DNA from: an uncultured Hyphomonadaceae bacterium
GTDB taxonomy: Bacteria > Pseudomonadota > Alphaproteobacteria > Caulobacterales > Hyphomonadaceae
Direction: 5' to 3'
Assembly: GCA_937873805.1 (NCBI GenBank)
Contig: CALMWO010000258.1
Location: 1 to 7,779 of the forward strand
Length of the DNA: 7,779 nucleotides
Of this stretch, positions 5,560-7,779 are shown one piece after another. Both the position numbers and the translations under genes were made by a program. The stretch's first letter is position 1, and the number at the start of each line of letters is the position of its first letter. Under the pieces are notes generated by a model. The model was not told the origin of the DNA. It did not search any database and saw nothing but the letters and a program-made list of their open reading frames with translations.

Positions 5560-7506
5560 ATGAAACGCTCCCTGACCATGACTGCCGCAAGCGCCGTGCT
5601 TGCCATGGCGGTCGCTGCTTGCGCCCAGCAAGCCCCGACCACCGATGTTGCAACGTCGGTTACGACGCCGGCCGCGGCTCTGCCCGCCCGCGTCGACAAT
5701 TTCCGCCTCGTGACGGCCGATGGCTATGCCCGCGAGCTTTCGCGATACAAGGACGCTCCCGCGATCGTTCTCGTCATGGGCGGTGCTGGCCACATGGAAA
5801 CGGTCGGTCCGGAACTCGCCAAGCTTGAAGCCGCCTACACGGCCAAGGGTGTCGAAATTTTCGTCGTGAACTCGAACCCCAAAGACACGCGCGAAGCGAT
5901 GCTGGCCGATGCTGCGAAGTACGGCTTCAAGTCGCCGATCCTCCAGGACGATCTGCAACTCGTCGGCGGCCAGATTGGCGCGACGACGGTTGGCCAATCC
6001 TTTGTGGTCGAGCCGAAGTCCATGAAGATTGCCTACACTGGCCCGATTTCGGCCGAAGCCGTTGATGCCGTTCTCGCGGGCAAGGCCCCGGCGGTTGCCT
6101 CTGTCGCCGTGAAAGGCGCGCTGATCAGCTTCCCGGATCGCGCCCCCGCCAAGAAGGCCGAGTTCGCCAAGATCTCGTACTCCTCGACGATCGCTCCGCT
6201 GCTCGAAGAGAAGTGCGTCGCCTGCCACCAGGAGGGCGGCATCGCCCCCTTCGCGATGGACAACTATGACAAGGTGAAAGCCTTCGCCCCGATGATCCGC
6301 GAAGCGGTGCGCACCGACCGCATGCCGCCTTGGGATCCGGATCCGCACGTGGCGACGTTCGCCGACGACAAGTCGCTGTCGGGCGCGCAGATCAAGACGC
6401 TGATCAACTGGATCGAAGCCGGCGCCCCGCGTGGCGATGGCGAAGACTCGCTGGCCAAGGTCAAGCACGTCGCCCCGGAATGGCCGCTCGGCAAACCGGA
6501 CATGATCGTCGACATTCCGAAGTTCACCGTGCCGCCGACCGGCTACGTTGACTACCAGTACCCGACGGTCCCCAACCCCCTGAAAGAGGGCAAGTGGCTG
6601 AAAGCTTCGACGGCGAAAGTCTCGCAGCGCCAGGCCGTACACCACATCCTGTCGGGCGTGATCGCTGAAGGCCAGACGCAGAAGGGCATGCAGAACTGGG
6701 GTGGCGGCGTTGGCGGCTACACGGTTGGCATGGAATCGACCGTCGCGCCGAAAGGCATCGGTTCGTGGATCCCGTCGGGCGGCGAGTTCGCCTACCAGAT
6801 GCACTACACGCCGTTCGGCAAGGAGGCCGTCTCGGCCGAGCAGATCGGCCTGTACTTCTACAAGGACGGCGAGAAGCCTGAGCTGATCATGCGCGAAATG
6901 CCGCTCGTCGATCAGTTCATCAAGATCCCGGCCAACGACCCGGCGCACAAGGAGATCGCTTACTTCAACTTCCCGAAGGATGCGATCCTGCACACCGCCG
7001 TGGTTCACGCTCACTATCGTGGCACGTACTCGAAGCTCGAGATCCTCGACCCGTCGGGCAAGCGCGAGACGATCCTCAACGTGCCGTTCTATGACTTCAA
7101 CTGGCAGCGGATGTACGAGTTCGCCAAGCCGATCGAAATCAAGGCCGGTTCGAAAGTGGTCGCGACCTACATCTACGACAACTCGAAGCGGAACCCGGCC
7201 AACCCGGATCCGAACAAGGAAATCGTATGGGGCGATCAGTCGTTCGAGGAAATGTTCTACACCTCGCTGCGCTATCGCTGGAAAGACGAGACCGTCGAGA
7301 AGCAGACCAACTACGACCAGCTGCTGAACAAGACGCGCCTCATGGGCATGATGGACGACAACCTGGACGACAAGCTGCAGAAGGGCGAACTCCGTAGCCA
7401 ATTTGCCCAGCTCGCGGCTGCCCCGGGCGCGTTCGAGATGGCCGACACCAACAAGGATGGCGGCATCGACCAGCCGGAACTCGAAAAAGTTCTGGCCATG
7501 ATGTAG
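5560..7506 (+). CDS. Redoxin-like / cytochrome c / copper monooxygenase-like lipoprotein with EF-hands
   Basis: The substrate is unknown; the modules are readable. Residues 1-21 are a lipoprotein signal (hydrophobic 8-20, VAAC, Cys21 lipidated). A redoxin-like fold covers about 43-172 (VNSNPKDT at 103-110), but its catalytic Cys motif is replaced by GGAGHMET (74-81). The only cysteines are Cys21, Cys219 and Cys222. A cytochrome c module covers about 205-295, with CVACH at 219-223 and RMPPWDPDP (254-262), where Met255 is the likely axial ligand. A PHM/DBH-like copper module covers about 310-575. His361-His362 and His415 match the first copper site, and His483, His485 and Met565 (in EEMF) match the second. 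Two EF-hand loops follow, at 599-610 (imperfect) and 629-640 (DTNKDGGIDQPE, canonical). Similar redoxin-haem-copper proteins occur in planctomycetes and acidobacteria as uncharacterised proteins. Strong GC3 codon bias suggests high expression. It appears monocistronic, with its own terminator at 7600. Enzymatic activity is inferred from ligand conservation only. Confidence 0.88.
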   Translation: MKRSLTMTAASAVLAMAVAACAQQAPTTDVATSVTTPAAALPARVDNFRLVTADGYARELSRYKDAPAIVLVMGGAGHMETVGPELAKLEAAYTAKGVEIFVVNSNPKDTREAMLADAAKYGFKSPILQDDLQLVGGQIGATTVGQSFVVEPKSMKIAYTGPISAEAVDAVLAGKAPAVASVAVKGALISFPDRAPAKKAEFAKISYSSTIAPLLEEKCVACHQEGGIAPFAMDNYDKVKAFAPMIREAVRTDRMPPWDPDPHVATFADDKSLSGAQIKTLINWIEAGAPRGDGEDSLAKVKHVAPEWPLGKPDMIVDIPKFTVPPTGYVDYQYPTVPNPLKEGKWLKASTAKVSQRQAVHHILSGVIAEGQTQKGMQNWGGGVGGYTVGMESTVAPKGIGSWIPSGGEFAYQMHYTPFGKEAVSAEQIGLYFYKDGEKPELIMREMPLVDQFIKIPANDPAHKEIAYFNFPKDAILHTAVVHAHYRGTYSKLEILDPSGKRETILNVPFYDFNWQRMYEFAKPIEIKAGSKVVATYIYDNSKRNPANPDPNKEIVWGDQSFEEMFYTSLRYRWKDETVEKQTNYDQLLNKTRLMGMMDDNLDDKLQKGELRSQFAQLAAAPGAFEMADTNKDGGIDQPELEKVLAMM

Positions 7507-7575
7507 CAGATGCGCCGTCCGGCGACGAGCCCGGCCGCGCAAGCTGCTCCGGCTGCGACCAACGGCGGCGAGTGA
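7504..7575 (+). other. In-frame extension after the TAG stop
   Basis: After TAG (7504-7506) the same frame continues for 22 sense codons, starting CAG-ATG-CGC-CGT, to TGA at 7573-7575. The translation is Ala/Pro-rich (QMRRPATSPAAQ, then AAPAATNGGE), the kind of flexible tail often found after an EF-hand. TAG followed by CAG is one C-to-T change from CAG-CAG, so this may be the original C-terminus cut off by a nonsense mutation. It could instead be a chance open stretch. Confidence 0.4.
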
Positions 7576-7599
7576 TCGCTTCTGACTGACTGATTGCAG

Positions 7600-7633
7600 C
7601 GCCCCGGCCCAAAAGGCCGGGGCGTTTGCTTTC
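7600..7633 (+). terminator. Rho-independent terminator of the 5560-7506 gene
   Basis: Arms CGCCCCGGCC (7600-7609) and GGCCGGGGCG (7615-7624) pair perfectly over 10 bp around a CAAAA loop, followed by TTTGCTTTC. The hairpin lies 94 bp after TAG but only 25 bp after the downstream TGA at 7573-7575, a more usual distance. Confidence 0.88.
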
Positions 7634-7649
7634 ATTGGATAGGCTCTGA

Positions 7650-7683
7650 AACGCCCGGCCTAAGGGGAAATGTGGCCGGCGTT
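7650..7683. repeat. Imperfect inverted repeat
   Basis: AACGCCCGGCC (7650-7660) pairs with GGCCGGCGTT (7674-7683), with one bulged C and a 13-nt loop. No T-run follows directly, so it is a weak terminator candidate. It could be a leader hairpin or a regulator site for the gene that may start at 7744. Confidence 0.35.
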
Positions 7684-7743
7684 CACCAAACCTCATACTT
7701 TTTCGGGGATGAATGGCGTTCCAGTGCAGGAATTCCGCCTTTC

Positions 7744-7779
7744 ATGCGGGTCGAAACGATCAATCCTCTTGAACTTGCG
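7744..7779 (+). CDS. Possible start of a gene cut by the window edge
   Basis: ATG at 7744 opens 12 codons to the edge (MRVETINPLELA), with AGGAA at 7728-7732 about 11 bases upstream. The codon choice and N-terminal pattern look protein-like. They vaguely recall CelD/BcsL-type GNAT acetyltransferases, but 12 residues cannot support a function. A longer reading from ATG at 7709 is also open in another frame and looks less natural. Confidence 0.3.
   Translation, partial: MRVETINPLELA

Noticed and set aside
5518..7635. A 705-codon open frame on the minus strand, antisense to the copper-haem gene
   Set aside because: Its translation is Arg/Val/His-rich with no domain, and the plus strand has clear motifs and a ribosome site. 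Strong GC3 bias removes antisense stops, so the length is an artefact.

Overview
The window is GC-rich, densely coded bacterial DNA. The genes suggest a Gram-negative aerobic proteobacterium, most likely an alphaproteobacterium of the Hyphomonadaceae/Caulobacterales kind. This rests on a Tat-exported SoxC paired with SoxD, a fused dipeptide/microcin-type ABC ATPase, exported c-type cytochromes and lipoproteins. The taxonomic guess is inferred from gene style, not from a marker gene.

Layout: positions 1-250 are a non-coding leader with a palindrome and small hairpins. Positions 251-2072 hold a two-gene unit, soxC-soxD (14 bp overlap), encoding a sulfur/sulfite dehydrogenase: a Tat-exported molybdopterin subunit and a one-haem lipoprotein cytochrome c. 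It ends in a strong hairpin at 2087-2119, which also serves the convergent gene at 2143-3249 (minus strand). That gene encodes an uncharacterised exported protein of 368 aa. The divergent intergenic region 3250-3579 holds a good candidate promoter for the minus-strand gene. Directly upstream of that promoter is a cluster of four copies of a 9-bp motif, two in each orientation. Positions 3580-5442 encode an orphan double-ATPase ABC protein (620 aa) with no permease or binding protein beside it.

Positions 5560-7506 encode the most interesting protein: a 648-aa lipoprotein with a cysteine-free redoxin-like domain, a c-type haem module, a mononuclear-copper monooxygenase (PHM/DBH-like) module and two C-terminal EF-hand loops. 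All six expected copper ligands can be placed. Its TAG stop is followed in the same frame by 22 more sense codons and then TGA, so the stop may be a recent nonsense change. A strong terminator follows at 7600-7633. The right edge may hold the first 12 codons of another gene (7744-7779).

The shared theme is periplasmic redox chemistry. SoxCD oxidises a sulfur substrate and passes electrons to a haem. The 5560-7506 protein carries its own haem next to a copper oxygenase-like site. No operon joins these two units, and whether they work together cannot be read from this window.
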